A DNA stretch of 64,000 nt from Apoda limacodes (GCA_946406115.1 OX291558.1:16670205-16734204); one strand, 5' to 3'; counted from the first letter of the stretch, positions 21,606 to 33,300 are shown. Notes: a model not told the origin generated them from the sequence alone. Numbers and translations: made by a program.

Positions 21606-23735
21606 CTCAGTACATACAATTAATAGATGCTAGTGAAGATAATGTATCCAAAAGGTATTTATTAAATTAAGAGATTGAATAGTAGAAACACGTTTTTTGT
21701 TCAAAAAAGAAAAAGTAAAAAAAAAAACGAGTTGCACTCCGGGAGTGCCGGCAGAAGTGAAAACCTTTACACACGATTCGCGCTTAACACTCAAATATGT
21801 CACAAGACATGTCTTTGACATTGTCAAGAAATAATAATGTTTGTTTATTTACTTTTTTGACGTAGTATATATGACATCGCAATCTGTCATAGAATTAAAA
21901 TTCCATATCCAACCTCCCTGTACTACTCATAATCGCGAATACTAAAAATAAAAATTATAATAGGCGTGGCATTACGGTTTCCGTCTTACGAATTTCCACG
22001 ATTAGGACACGTGACCTGACGCGAGTTTATCATTTTTTTCCTATACCAAAGAAAGTGCACAACGCCGCTAAAGAAGTTTTCACTTCAATAAGAATATATT
22101 TATACAAACCGGAGTTGAATATGTTTTGTTTGATTTTTTTGGCTTTCGTAATATTAAGAAGTGTATTCTTGTCCAAAGAATCTTGAACACCGTGTTTCTT
22201 ACAATAGATGTACGTGCGTATTATTGTTTTGAGTAATAAAAAAGGTGAAAAGTTTCTTTAAATTGTTATTGAGTTATAGAGTGAAAATATCACATAAATT
22301 CAGTGGACATTTCGAACAAACTGATGAACTGATAATGGCCTTTTAAGACTACCAAAATAAAACTTAGTAAACGTATACGTAAAAAGATATGTACGGTATA
22401 TTTTGTAGCAGGAATTTTCCTAAAAGTATTCAACGTATTTTCCTGAAAAATATATATAATAAAATAGAGTAGGTATACTCATATATACTGTAGAACCCAA
22501 AAACATGATCATATATACTTTACTCGATAGATTTTTTTAAAAAGTGCTGTGAAAATTACTTTTTTCAGATTTTTTTAAATTACTTAAATCATCAAATTAT
22601 TTTACAAAGTAGCTTAGACGTTAGTCGGTGTTGTGACAGGGAGGTTTACATTTATATTAACTTTGACTTTTAATTCTTAAACAATTGTTTTTCGATATTT
22701 TCACATTCCCTTGGAAAAAGGAACTAAACTTGTCCCTGGGTTTTGTTCATGATTCTGTGTTTATTCTGTGTTTATTAGTCATGCATTGGCACACCCTTTA
22801 AAAATGTTCTTTCAAGGTCAATCAGACAGAGTCGCAACTTTTTAAAAATTATGCAGTTTTACGACGTTTCATTAAATTTACGTCAATTATATCTCCTTCA
22901 TTTTCACCATCAGAGTTTTGTACTGATTTTAGCTTCTTTTATTGTCACTTTCAGTTTTTATTATTTAGATTTTAAAACATAGAAATTTATTACCTATATT
23001 TTTGGATTAAAACTTTGCGAGCTCAAAGTAAAAAGTTACTGACGCTTAAGCAAACATTGTCTTAAGCTTATAAAAGTTTTAACCAAAGCCTTTCATACTT
23101 TATTCATGAGAAAAAGAAAAAGTTACTGCCAAAAATTGATTAATGAATTTGTGCGCACGTACAATAAAAAGTTATTTTGATAAGTTTAAAACGAGTTGTC
23201 GATGCATAAAAATTAGACAGTATTCAAAATATAAATTATGTGACCGACTGCCTTCTGTGCATGGAAAATATTGAAAAAATCGTCACTTTTTCCTAAATAG
23301 GTGTTACGAGTGGAAAATGAAAATTGTAAAATTGAAACCTATGTCCTGATTATATTTAAATAAATTTATGTTTAATTTTTTTTATGAATTTAATCCTTAA
23401 TATTTCTTTAAAATATTTTATTATTCAAAACTATATTTTAATTTATATTTTAATATTTAATCAGGGAGGAAATATTTCAATATTTTTTTAAACATTTTTA
23501 ATAATTTACTTTTATATATAAAATTACTATATAATTAAAAAAAAGTTAAAATTTAAAGCGAGGGAACATTAAGTAACTAATTTTTGGTTTGCTAAATATT
23601 TATACGAGCTAAAAGTTCACTAAAACTTTTTAAAGAATATGTAAACTTAAACCAACACCTCACAAAATAAAAGAATGCGAAAAAAACCACTAACAATAAC
23701 TAAAAAGATGTAGTTGGGATATTCATCAGCCAGAC
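21606..23735. other. AT-rich DNA without recognised gene
   Basis: About 2.1 kb of AT-rich sequence. No coding homology, RNA gene or repeat landmark was found on either strand. Confidence 0.55.
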
Positions 23736-23737
23736 TT

Positions 23738-23870
23738 GTGCCTCTATAATTCAATTGGTAGAGCACTTACCCGTAACATAAGGAGTTGCAGGTTCAAGTC
23801 CTGGCTTGAAATTAATCTTATGACTGCATCTCTGCTATAAAAATATTTATTTACATAGATAACAATAACA
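23738..23870 (+). mobile_element. tRNA-like sequence, probably a short SINE
   Basis: Box A ATTCAATTGGTAGAGC (about 23751-23766), an anticodon-arm-like CTTAC...ATAAG and box B GCAGGTTCAAGTCCTGG form a tRNA-like fold. However, the two acceptor strands (GCCTCTA and CTTGAAA) do not pair, position 33 would be C, and two stem pairs are mismatched, so it is not a working tRNA. The 3' side ends in an AAAATATTTATTTACAT tail like lepidopteran SINEs. Confidence 0.6.
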
Positions 23871-25128
23871 TAATTTATAAAAGATATCATTTAATTCTTT
23901 TGCTTTTCTTTTATTGTTTGGTACGTATCACGCAAAAAAAAACAAAACTTAAGGGTTTTAATTTTTACTTTTCTTTATTTATTGTGTTTGCAAAAGATTA
24001 CTTTTTGAATGGCATTAAATAGAAATAGTTGCATGTTATATATCTAAAAAGGTAACCAACAGAAATAACCACATATATAACTAATCAAACCACATATATA
24101 AGAAAAAAACATGTATGGAATAAAAAAATGTACATTAATATTGTATAATGTAACCTACTTATGAATCTGATGTTAATTGTTAGTATTATTGTAATTTTTG
24201 CACCGAGTTGTGAGTTATATATTTATATTTAAAAAAGGTATGTGTAGGTACATCTGGCTGAACTGGCAGACGTTCTGCCCTTTCCGGTTCTGCCATCATC
24301 CGTGAGATCACGTCATCGTATCGCTCGCCCGTGCGAAATCTATTACTTCATTTTTGCTTGGGGTTCTTTCTCACTTTTTTCTTTTCGCTCGGCTCCGCGG
24401 CTATAACCTTCATCAAGAATGGATCTATCAAATTCAAAAATATTTTTTAATTTTGGCTGATAGTTCTACAAATAAAATAAGTTTATCATAGCCATAGAGA
24501 ACTGCACAGCGCATTACCTAGCCAGCTGTGAAAAAAAAGGTCGCAAAAGTTTGACAGTTTGACAGAGACGAATCGAACGTGCGTTGTCTTGTCTATGAGA
24601 AAAGATACCACAGGTTAACTTTATCTCTTTCTAAATTGTGGCCAATGTGGAAAGATTACTGAACTCGAAGTCTGTGAGGTTTATTATATTAGTATATATT
24701 ATGTGTTGCAAGAAGATACATTAACTATCAATCGAATATGTATTCGATTTATTGCTTATACGTTTAGTATTATTATTGTTAGTATATCAATAAAGTAAAT
24801 AATGTATTGTATGAAAGTACGAGACGTCTCAAGGACGCCCGTTCACCCGCAGTGGTGCGTATATGACCATCGGCACACAGGTGCTAAAAGCGCTTACTAT
24901 ATATATTGTTACTGGTACTTGTTCTAAAGTGTTTACTGTAAGTGAACATTACAAATTTATATTTTTAATTTATTATAGGATCGTTTTTGTTATTTGGAAA
25001 ATAATGTACTACCTTTGTATAATTACTTGCTCACAAAACGTTCTAAAAATAGCTTATATTTACTTAGAAGATTTTGATTTAGTACTTTTTTGTTATTTAT
25101 TTTGTAATATGCAAATCGAAAAAATGTA
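23871..25128. other. AT-rich DNA; GC-richer patch 24240-24410
   Basis: No gene is recognised. The patch 24250-24410 (CTGGCTGAACTGGCAGACG...TCGCTCGGCTCCGCGGCT) is less AT-rich than its surroundings but matches nothing known. The 88-codon ORF at 24863-25129 is hydrophobic and AT-driven, with no domain. Confidence 0.45.
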
Positions 25129-25135
25129 ATTATGA

Positions 25136-25251
25136 CGCTAGTAACTAGCGCCGTTAAACTCCAGACGTCTACGAGACTGTAGTTAGTCTACGAACAAGCT
25201 ACGCTAGCGATGAAGATTCGGCGTAGATGTGCTACGTAATCACATCTACGC
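25136..25251. repeat. Palindrome cluster of CGCTAG / CTACG motifs
   Basis: CGCTAGTAACTAGCG at 25136-25150 is a perfect palindrome (7-bp arms, one central base). At 25221-25231 GCGTAGATGTG pairs perfectly with CACATCTACGC at 25241-25251 around a 9-base loop. CTACG/CGTAG words recur between them. It is possibly the terminus of an unclassified DNA transposon. Confidence 0.6.
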
Positions 25252-25317
25252 TAAATCAGTTACACGTAGCACATTTACGCTACATTTACGTCCTCTTCTA
25301 ATCATCTCTGCCGTTAA

Positions 25318-25470
25318 GCAGACCAGGGACACACCGACTGCAGTGCCACCTACCAGGTCCAATTGTGAATTCAAACCTTGCAGGAATCCATTGAAATGTT
25401 TAGACAAAATTTTACCAAAATCGTTCCAGCCATTTAGGAAGAGTTAGGTGACGAACACACGTAAGAAAGA
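25318..25470 (+). repeat. Interspersed repeat family H, copy 1
   Basis: CCGACTGCAGTGCCACCTACC, AATCGTTCCAGCCATTTAGG, AAGAGTTAGGTGACGAACAC and ACACGTAAGAAAGAA match 61371-61500 in order. A high-copy lepidopteran sequence of uncertain class. Confidence 0.6.
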
Positions 25471-25496
25471 ATTATACGTAGAAAAAAATTAACTCA

Positions 25497-25615
25497 ACTT
25501 GACGTTATCAAGTAGCCTATGTCCTTTTCCAGGACTCAGACTATCTCCTTGCCAAATTTCATCTTAATCCCTACAGTAGTTTAAGCGTAAAGAGGTAACA
25601 GTAGTAGTACAGACT
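25497..25615 (-). mobile_element. Helitron-like fragment, minus strand
   Basis: AACTTGACGTTATCAAGTAG, CCTATGTCCTTTTCCAGGAC, TTGCCAAATTTCATCTTAAT and AGTTTAAGCGTAAAGAGGTA are internal landmarks of the Helitron-like family in reverse. Neither end is preserved. Confidence 0.6.
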
Positions 25616-25904
25616 AGTATGTTTAAGAAAAAATGCGTGATTTAGAAGGAGGCGGTCAAAAATGCATGAAAAGCATAACTCAATTTATGAATACCTCATA
25701 TTAAACGGATCTTAGATACCAGCAGATACATGCAACTATTAAGAAAATCAAAAGTGATAATAATAAACTATATATTTAAAAAAGTTAACTTTAAATTGTC
25801 TTTTATTACCTGGTTGAGTATTTTTTGTTCTTGTTGTGTTGAAAAGTTAAAGAAATTTAACTTTAACTATGAAAATTCGTCATCGAAACATAATTCTACA
25901 TAGT

Positions 25905-25926
25905 CAAAACCGCGGGTAAAAGCTAA
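25905..25926 (+). mobile_element. Helitron-like 3' end remnant
   Basis: AACCGCGGGTAAAAGCTA is the typical last 18 bases of the family just before the CTAG/CTA terminus. No other part is preserved nearby on this strand. Confidence 0.45.
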
Positions 25927-26730
25927 TTTATACTTTTTTTTTAACAGGCAAGTGACAACTTAGCAAATAGGGTAATATTTAGTATATTATTTTATAATAT
26001 GTTTTGTCGTTTTGTACTTTGTTTAAAAAAACAGAATTAAAACACATAAATTAAGTCTAGTTTATTTTAAATTAAGAGCTGTATTTCTGCACGCCGTAAC
26101 GTAAGAAATCGTAAATTTAGTCGAAGCTTAAACCTAAAGTGATAGATAACTAATTCATGAGAAGAAATTACCCGAGTAAACTGTCGGGAAAAAGGTACAA
26201 GTTGGTGCAAAAGTAAAATAAAGTTATATTGTTTTTCACATAGGAGGGGTACGGTGACGTTTTGGTTTAATGTTTTAAGAGATGCAGTACGAATAATTTA
26301 AGTAAAATAAAATCGATTCTAAGATCGCGTCGAGATAATTTATAATGAAGTATTAATCGATTTTGACGAATCAATGATTAAAAACAAAATCGATTGAAAT
26401 ATCTTATGAAGATAATTTTTATTAAACTTTTAATTTATTTACTTCTCGTGTAGATGTAATTTTGCATGAAATTGGGAAATTACCATCTTCTTATTTATAT
26501 TCTTATAAAATTCAGAAGCCAGCTAAGATAAGATTTTTTTATAAAAAAATGTTCAATTTTTTTTTAACTTAAAACAGAAAACTAATATAACAAAATAAAA
26601 AGTCTATACAAAAAATCGAACACTTAACATAAACTCCAAAAACACCATAAGAAACTCAAGACACGAAACAAAAAGATAACTTACAACTATATACAAGGCA
26701 CACATAATTCATGCACTTGCATCGTATAAG
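25927..26730. other. AT-rich DNA without recognised gene
   Basis: About 0.8 kb; no coding, RNA or repeat landmarks were seen. Confidence 0.55.
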
Positions 26731-26734
26731 ATTT

Positions 26735-26945
26735 AATAAGGCGGCTTTTTTTTTTTTGACGTGACAACGTCTTATAAATTGGTTTGCCGGGTGACACTTC
26801 AAGAAACTGCGTTACGCTCCGCTCACGTTATGCGCTCACAATGAGAGCGAGTGAGAGGCACGCGCCCGCCTAAGAGCGAGAGAGACAGACATAAAATCAT
26901 TGTCACGTAAAACTTTCGCCCGTATACCGACTTTACAGGCAACCA
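26735..26945 (+). repeat. Interspersed repeat with GACGTGACAACGTC palindrome
   Basis: After a T-run comes GACGTGACAACGTCTTATAA, then GGTTTGCCGGGTGACACTTC, ACGCTCCGCTCACGTTATGC and AGAGCGAGTGAGAGGCACGC. I recognise this combination as a sequence dispersed through lepidopteran genomes, class uncertain. It is strikingly GC-rich against its surroundings. The ORF downstream (26964-27158) has no domain. Confidence 0.5.
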
Positions 26946-28745
26946 GTTTTTTTTAATATTATAATGGGCTCGCACGGTCTTATCAGACCATTTAAGCATT
27001 TTCCAGAGTCAAAGTCAGTTATATTATATCGTTTCGTGGCGCGGGCGTTACAGCGCGTCCTCGTTTTCAAGTCCCAAGATTGGGCGGGAGATTTGGTGTG
27101 GATCCTCAGACATTGCGCGTCATGTCCTGCTTATTTCTTCATTATTCACTATTCATGAACCTTCGCTGCACAATTCTTAACACGCTTTTGTAAAACATTG
27201 CTAAAATATATACATCGAAAGTCACTAAATGAATTTAGAAAAATTAAACAGAAAAAAACACCACTCCTTCTTAAGATTCGCGCCAAAACTCATAAGGCGG
27301 CTTATTCGCGCGTATTTCATAAATATTTTTTTTTATAAAATTCACCCAGGCTAAGTAAACCATACCATACAGCCAAATTTTGAGTTTATTTAAAATCCAT
27401 CTTTGAAAAAAGATTCAAGGTGACTCCTTGAAGTAATGGTACTTTTTCGCTTATTAATGCTCGAAATAACCCATTCAAAATTAAGATTATTATACAAATG
27501 TATAATAATGTATAAACTACTGAAGCTGAAAATGTAAATTTTTTAACATAGGTTTCTTTTATAAGTTGAAGCACTAACTTAGAAAGGATTTTGTTAGAAG
27601 TTTGTATAAAGTCTGTAATTTTTTATGTTAAATCCATAAAAATTAGGATTTGGGCTTTTGGTCGAAAACTTATAATGAACAATTGAACTATGGTAGTATA
27701 GTCTTATTGAGTTTATGTTGCCATTTAATTAACATTCAAAATTGTTTACATGTACTTATAGTTTCCTAGTGAAATTAGAAAAAAAAATCATGATATTATT
27801 AGGCAGCATGGAGTTAAGACCTTAGTCCTTTCCTTTCCTTAAATATGTAAACAAAAAAACAACCTACGAATAAAAACAAATTACCAAACACTTGGCAGCA
27901 TGGTGTTAGATCTTAGCCTGTCCATTGAGGAAAATATAAAACAAAATACAACGATTTAAATACACGCGATTAGAACTGTGTTTAATTTTAAAACATTTTC
28001 TTAGCTTTTCAAACCTAGTCATAAGTTGGTAATCTTATGCATATGCATAAAATTTAATACCGTAATATCACTTGAAATTTGTGGCTTCCGTACTTGTTGC
28101 TTCGCAAACATGATATAATCATCTAACAATATTAATCATAATTGATTCGATAGTAAAGCAATCGTTAAACGATTAGTTACTTTGAAAAAAATATATATCG
28201 ATTAAAATGATTTTATGGTATCAGTCTCTATGTACACATTTTTACACAAAGGTATCATTTGACGCACCAAGTGCAGCGTAAATACACATTTATATTTTAT
28301 GTCTGAATAATTGCGGCGTATAAAAAATATTTAATTATTTAACTTAGGAATTAAAACAGATTTATCATTTATTTATAAATTTTAGTTAGTTTTCTGTATT
28401 CCCTGTTTTAAGTTTTGGAAAATACACCATATGTGAAATGGTAATCTTCAAACGTCACCGTACACATCCTATCTGAAAAATAACATACTTATTTATAACA
28501 AAAAAAAATAATGGAAAAAGAAATAAGGTACTGGCCAGATAATATGCATTCCTTGCATGAAATTGTGGCGTATTCATTATTTAGACTTTATTATTAATAG
28601 CTAATATTAATATGCGCAGGTATGTTTAAAAATTAAAAGATCTAAATTGAAAAAGATATTTTGTCGCTACATGGGAAAATGAGCAAATAGGTACTTTAGA
28701 AGAACGGGTGATAAAATTGGAGTTGCGACTCTTGAAAAGGAAATC
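26946..28745. other. AT-rich DNA without recognised gene
   Basis: About 1.8 kb. Two imperfect copies of GGCAGCATGG(A/T)GTTA(A)GA..CTTAG lie at 27802 and 27893, about 90 bases apart. Otherwise nothing recognised. Confidence 0.5.
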
Positions 28746-28749
28746 TTTC

Positions 28750-28950
28750 CGGCCTTCATTCTGTTGGGGCATGGCCTACCCTCATAAGCGAGGGTGATTT
28801 GGGCCTATTGGGATAGTCTACACACAAGCCCAGTGCAGATTGTGGAATTCACATTCTTTTCGATCTTTTTCTTGATGTAGCGCCGCCCCCGAGGTTCGAA
28901 CCTCCGCCACTTGGGACGCAAAATAAAATTTAAACCACTGGCTGACCAGC
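28750..28950 (-). mobile_element. SINE family 2, copy 1
   Basis: On the minus strand the head holds CAAGTGGCGGAGGTTCGAAC (box-B-like), the body ACAATCTGCACTGGGCTTGTG, and the end AGGGTAGGCCATGCCCCAAC. Shared in the same order by 39375-39670 (minus) and 52803-53047 (plus). Confidence 0.7.
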
Positions 28951-29283
28951 GAAAAAGGAAATGTAAAAAAAAAAACTTTCTAATAGCGGTGTTACAAGTA
29001 GTCAGCTATAGGACTCATAATATAAGTCTATTTATTATTACAGAATTTTAGTTTCGATTTTCATAGCAGTATCACAAACGTAGTTAAATTAACTACTACC
29101 TAAGCAGGAAATTTCTGATAGCTTTCGGTTCCCGAGAGTTTCAGACATAACAGTGTGTCAAAGTTTCATGTGCAGAAAAGTAGGTCATGGTATTGTGTAC
29201 CTGACAATACAAATATCAATTGAAATGAAGATTAAAACAGTTTGTTTAGAGATAGGGATTCATGTATCAAAACTCAACTGTAA

Positions 29284-29513
29284 TCCATACTAATATTATA
29301 AATGCGATAGTAACTCTGCCTGTCTGTGTGTTACCTCTTCACATTTAAACCGCGTTACCGATTAATATATATTTTGGCATGAAGTTAGTTTAAGTCTCGG
29401 TAAAGGACATAGGCTATTTGAAAATGTCAAGTGTGAGTCGGTTTTTTCAATAGTTGAGGAGTTGGCTTCGAAATCCTACACTGATAAACGACTTTAGGGC
29501 TTGCAAAAGCTAG
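29284..29513 (+). mobile_element. Full-length Helitron-like element
   Basis: The 5' terminus TCCATACTAATATTATAAAT (29284) and 3' terminus AAAAGCTAG (CTAG at 29510-29513) bracket all family landmarks: CTGCCTGTCTGTGTGTTACC, AAACCGCGTTACCGATTAA, GGACATAGGCTATTTGAAAA, GTCAAGTGTGAGTCGG and GAAATCCTACACTG. 230 bp, non-autonomous, 5'-TC...CTAG-3' as expected for Helitrons. Confidence 0.8.
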
Positions 29514-30214
29514 CATTTTATACATTTCTACATAAACTAGCTTTTGCTAGCGATATATTCGGTTATGTCGGCGAGGGATTTTAATAGAAACTTCTTGATT
29601 AAAGTCTGAAACTTTGTTATAGCAAGCTATATATTTGTTGATAGTTATTTCGGCGATATTTTTTCTAAATTTTCGTGATTAAAAGTGGCCTACTCTTTTT
29701 CTTCTCTTTAACTATCTCTGGACAAAAAAGAACAAAGAAACTCAACTCATAACTCGCATTTACAGAATACATCGCAATACATATTACAGAATGAATATTT
29801 TATAATTTAATTTATCTTAAATGTGAACTAGATACAATTTTGAACAAATTGTTTAGTAGTATTCGTATTAGGTGTTGTATGTAGGTTTATTTATATATAT
29901 ACTATTGTATTTGTGTAATGAGCATTTTTATAATAGTTATGAAATGTTAATCTTAAACTAAACAGAGCAAGACATAAAATAATTTTATTAATGGACGGTC
30001 CTTAAAGTAATTTACTAAGTTCAACCAATAACTTGTGTGTCATATTAGTTTAATTGAAATATGGACATGTTGTGGGTGTAGGTATATAATTTTATATTAT
30101 AATACCGAAGTTAAATAGTAGTAAATAGAAGAAGAAAACACATCAGTATATTACAAAAATATATATAAAGTACTTACAAAGTTGCTAGGAGTAATAAAGA
30201 GTCATTTAAGGGGA
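29514..30214. other. AT-rich DNA without recognised gene
   Basis: About 0.7 kb. TTTTGCTAGCGATATATTCGG at 29543 echoes the preceding AAAAGCTAGC, giving a small inverted repeat around the Helitron end. Nothing else. Confidence 0.5.
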
Positions 30215-30221
30215 CTGCCTT

Positions 30222-30560
30222 TTTACCCGACTTCAAAAAAGAAGGAGGTTCTCAATTCGGTTGTTTAGATTTTTATTTTTAAGTAAGTTCGGGCATGACT
30301 CCGAAATATACAGACGGATTTGCAAATTTTTTTTTATTTAAAAGAGTATACTTCCGAGATGGACTCATATTAATGTAGTCAACTTTAAATTAAACTTTTG
30401 GTAAAAAAAAAATAATTGGATTTGGAACTGGTGAAACGCCTTTTATGTTTATGATTGCATACATTAAAAATTTCAACATAATTACTTATTTCAAAAATCT
30501 TATCTGAATTATAATTTGAAGTTGGTGACTAACTGTAATTCGGATCAGATGGAAATAATT
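30222..30560 (+). mobile_element. ACCCGACTTCAAAAAAG-type repeat, copy 1
   Basis: It begins TTTACCCGACTTCAAAAAAG then AGGAGGTTCTCAATTCGG, ATACAGACGGATTTGCAAAT, TACTTCCGAGATGGACTCAT, TTTGAAGTTGGTGACTAACT and TCGGATCAGATGG. The same order of motifs recurs at 52010-52420 inside array unit 3. A frequent lepidopteran interspersed sequence of uncertain class. Confidence 0.6.
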
Positions 30561-30929
30561 TTGAAGCTGGTGTTTTTTTAGGTTAAAATTTTTTTTTACA
30601 TACAAATTGCGTGTGGTAGAAGTAGTTGTTTCCGCTTATATAGAATTAGAAATGCAAGTAGAAAGAGAGTTAGAGGTAGGAGTATTTTTTTTTTTTTTAA
30701 TAATACATAAGACGATGAATCATAGATATTACTAGCTACTTAGATATTAGCTTAGGGAGTTGCAAGTCATGAGCATATGGAAATAAAAACAAAAAGCTAT
30801 AACTTTTTTTATGATCCCTAAAACCTAAATTATTTTATACATAGATGAGTAGTAAGTATAATTTTTATTTTGAATAGTACATATATATAGTATTTATTTT
30901 ATATAGTAGATATTTTTAGCATGCGCGTA

Positions 30930-31255
30930 TACAGAGGGAGGGATTTGGGTGTCGTATCCCCCCCCGAAATCTTTGTAATTTAAAATATTCAGATGCACTT
31001 TTTCGGCGCATTTGAACCTTGCCGCCGCGCCACCGTCGTCGTCGCCCCGGACTTGCCCGGACAGACAAGGATCTGTGTATTAAACTGCTACTTAGTTATT
31101 GGCCGAAACCCTCGCGTTGGTTCGGTCGGCCCTTTCGGTTTACTTCGGCGGGTATCACGATCGGCTCGTGTAGCCGAACGTTTCCGTTCGCTACCTACAA
31201 GTGCCGCACGCAAGCCTCGCGTTGTCGGCAAGGTTGTCAGATGAACTTAATACCA
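30930..31255. other. GC-rich island, probably TE-derived
   Basis: A patch far richer in GC than its surroundings follows a CCCCCCCCGAAATC run at 30959. Two overlapping frames (30993-31244 and 31019-31261, plus strand) are open with Arg/Pro-rich translations but show no known domain. A similar CCCCCCCGAATACAAATCCTTG phrase at 31842 suggests that both flanks belong to one repeat type. It is not supported as a gene. Confidence 0.4.
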
Positions 31256-31397
31256 AACTAGGGAAAAACTTATTTTCACGGTGTAAGTGCCTACATATAC
31301 TAACCTTAACGGATCCTCAATTACATTGAATCAAAACACTAGGTTCAAACAATAAAACTGATTTTATTATTTTCTTTTACCTTAGAAGTAAAATATG

Positions 31398-31525
31398 TCT
31401 CGAATACGAGCTTTTCTCGTATAGATGCCGTGTGATCGATTTTCAGTGTTGCCATACAAATTTTGCTGTCACTACGATATTCGAAAATCTCGTATACGGT
31501 ATACGAGAAAAATTGCGCCGTGTGA
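31398..31525. repeat. Palindromic CTCGTATACGAG repeat block
   Basis: ATACGAGCTTTTCTCGTAT (about 31405-31423) is a 7-bp-arm hairpin. CTCGTATACGGTATACGAG (about 31488-31506) is a 9-bp-arm palindrome with one central base. Each is followed by a similar GCCGTGTGA(A/T)CG phrase (31428, 31516). It looks like a small foldback element or two copies of one terminus. Confidence 0.6.
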
Positions 31526-33215
31526 ACGTAGCCTAAAGGTTAATAGGTACAATAAAATAATCATTATGTTAGCAGTAAGGTAAAAATCTCGTGAATGTTT
31601 AAAATTTTACAAATAAATGATAACCATTACAACATCATGCGTAAGTGAGAATTATTGTGCACACTCTTGAGCATTGATTGATTGACCTTTACCTATCGGA
31701 ATCGAAAAATTTAGCGCTCGCTACGCTCGCTTTAATGTTAAAACCCGGTGTCCTAGTGTGCGCCCTGAAATGTCGTAACGCAACCCTTTTTACCGCAATT
31801 TAATTCTAATTGGCAACTAGCCTCAGACTGGCACTGTTCATCCCCCCCGAATACAAATCCTTGCTACGCGGCTGATTTTTAGGTATTTCAGTATATTTCT
31901 TTTTATTTTTCTTATCTTATGTACTTGCTTATGTATATGCATAAATATATATGCAGTTAATGAAGACATGGTTGCAGATTAATTTGCGTTGAAAACAGTA
32001 AATTTTTAAAACCGAAGTATCTAGAGTTCTATTGTCTTTTTTTTAAAAAAATACATATTAGAAATAAAATAACAAATAAAATTCTGAATAAGAAATAAAA
32101 TATAAAATTCTGTTCCAGTTCTTAGCGTTTATTCTTCTATTCTTACTTCACGAAGCATTCAGTAACTTTACTTTTCATCGCTAGATTGCGTCCCTGTGGA
32201 GGTAGCAGTGACAAGCCGCGGGGTGTTGGAGTGTCGGGCGGTATATTTATTTATGGCGATATACCTTCTTGCGTTGTCGGAAGGGTGGAGTGTTTATGGC
32301 TGTCATTGCCTCGTTAAGGCTTAGTGAAGCAACTTAGACGGTTTGTTGGAGCTCCTGATTTATATTACACGACGGGCTCGTAACTTGCGAATGGATGTAC
32401 AAACACGCTAAACTGTAGTATTTTAGATTAGAATTCAGACTCCCTAGTGGCTCTGTTATAAGGGAGGATGCCAGCTGTCCACCAGTCCCGTGTATGATCT
32501 CCGCACTGAAAAAACGTGAATATATCGTAAATATTAATGTACGTCATAAATTTTTTCCAGTTTGTGTACAGTATGAATGTATTCAAAAATAGAAGTATTT
32601 ACTTAACTCCTAGGGACTTATAAAGTCCTAGTACATCAGTCTTACAAACTTACAAAATCTTCATAGAATTAAGAAACACAATATAAATAAATAGAAATAT
32701 TGTTTCTTCGTTTATGACTCCCTGAAGGCTAGAGTCTTAGAATAATAGTTATTTATGGTATTAGCGCGGTAAGTTGGTTATTCCAAACGAGTAGACGAAT
32801 GAAGTCGAGGGCTTAACGCGTAACGAGTTTGTAAATACTAATTCCGCACGAATGTTTTACAACGTTTTTCTACAGATTTGCGAGAAAACAGTATAATTTA
32901 TAGGTAATTAAATAAACTTTAATAATTCGACTGTTTTTAATGGCAAAAAAGAAATTATACAGATAGGTCATTACTTTTGGAAATCAATAGTAAAACTTAA
33001 ACAAATATTGAAATTCAGTGAAACTTGTTGCTTTGAAAGCATAACTGACTGACTTTTTGAATTTCACATGTATTATGTTGAACGGGAGAATGAGACGTAA
33101 AGCACTACATCTTTCGTCTCTTTTTATTTTAGTATTAAAGTGAGCCAAACTTATAGATCAAAAGCGCATCCAAGCAGGTTGTATCCAAAATTAAAAAAAA
33201 AACGTAAAAGGATAA
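31526..33215. other. AT-rich DNA; possible inverted P-core-like patch at 32185-32245
   Basis: No gene is recognised. At 32190-32240 the complement of GAGGTAGCAGTG shares the 12-mer CACTGCTACCTC with the P core at 33887, in a GC-rich setting. The link is weak. The phrase CCCCCCCGAATACAAATCC at 31842 resembles 30959. Confidence 0.4.
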
Positions 33216-33220
33216 ACGCG

Positions 33221-33300
33221 GCGCCATACAACGGAGCGAACGGTAAAACAGGTAGTTATGTGAGAGTACCTATTTTACCGTACGTTCCGTTGTATGGTGC
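33221..33300. repeat. Long hairpin (34-bp stem)
   Basis: Arms 33221-33254 (GCGCCATACAACGGAGCGAA...) and 33267-33300 (...ACGTTCCGTTGTATGGTGC) pair over 34 positions with 4 mismatches or G-T pairs, around a 12-base loop GTTATGTGAGAG. No coding potential. It could be a miniature foldback transposon or, if transcribed, a small-RNA precursor-like hairpin. Confidence 0.8.

Noticed and set aside
24780..24870. LTR-retrotransposon end (AATAAAGT... then a CCCGTTCACCCGC phrase)
   Set aside because: No second LTR, primer-binding site or gag/pol sequence could be found.
24863..25129. 88-codon hydrophobic ORF
   Set aside because: AT-driven composition, no family resemblance, no conserved neighbour.
26964..27158. 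64-codon ORF after a GC-rich repeat
   Set aside because: No recognisable domain; adjacent to an interspersed repeat and most likely chance.
30993..31261. Two overlapping ORFs that could be a small gene
   Set aside because: They are open in two registers because of GC-rich composition, with no domain, no splice context and repeat-like flanks.
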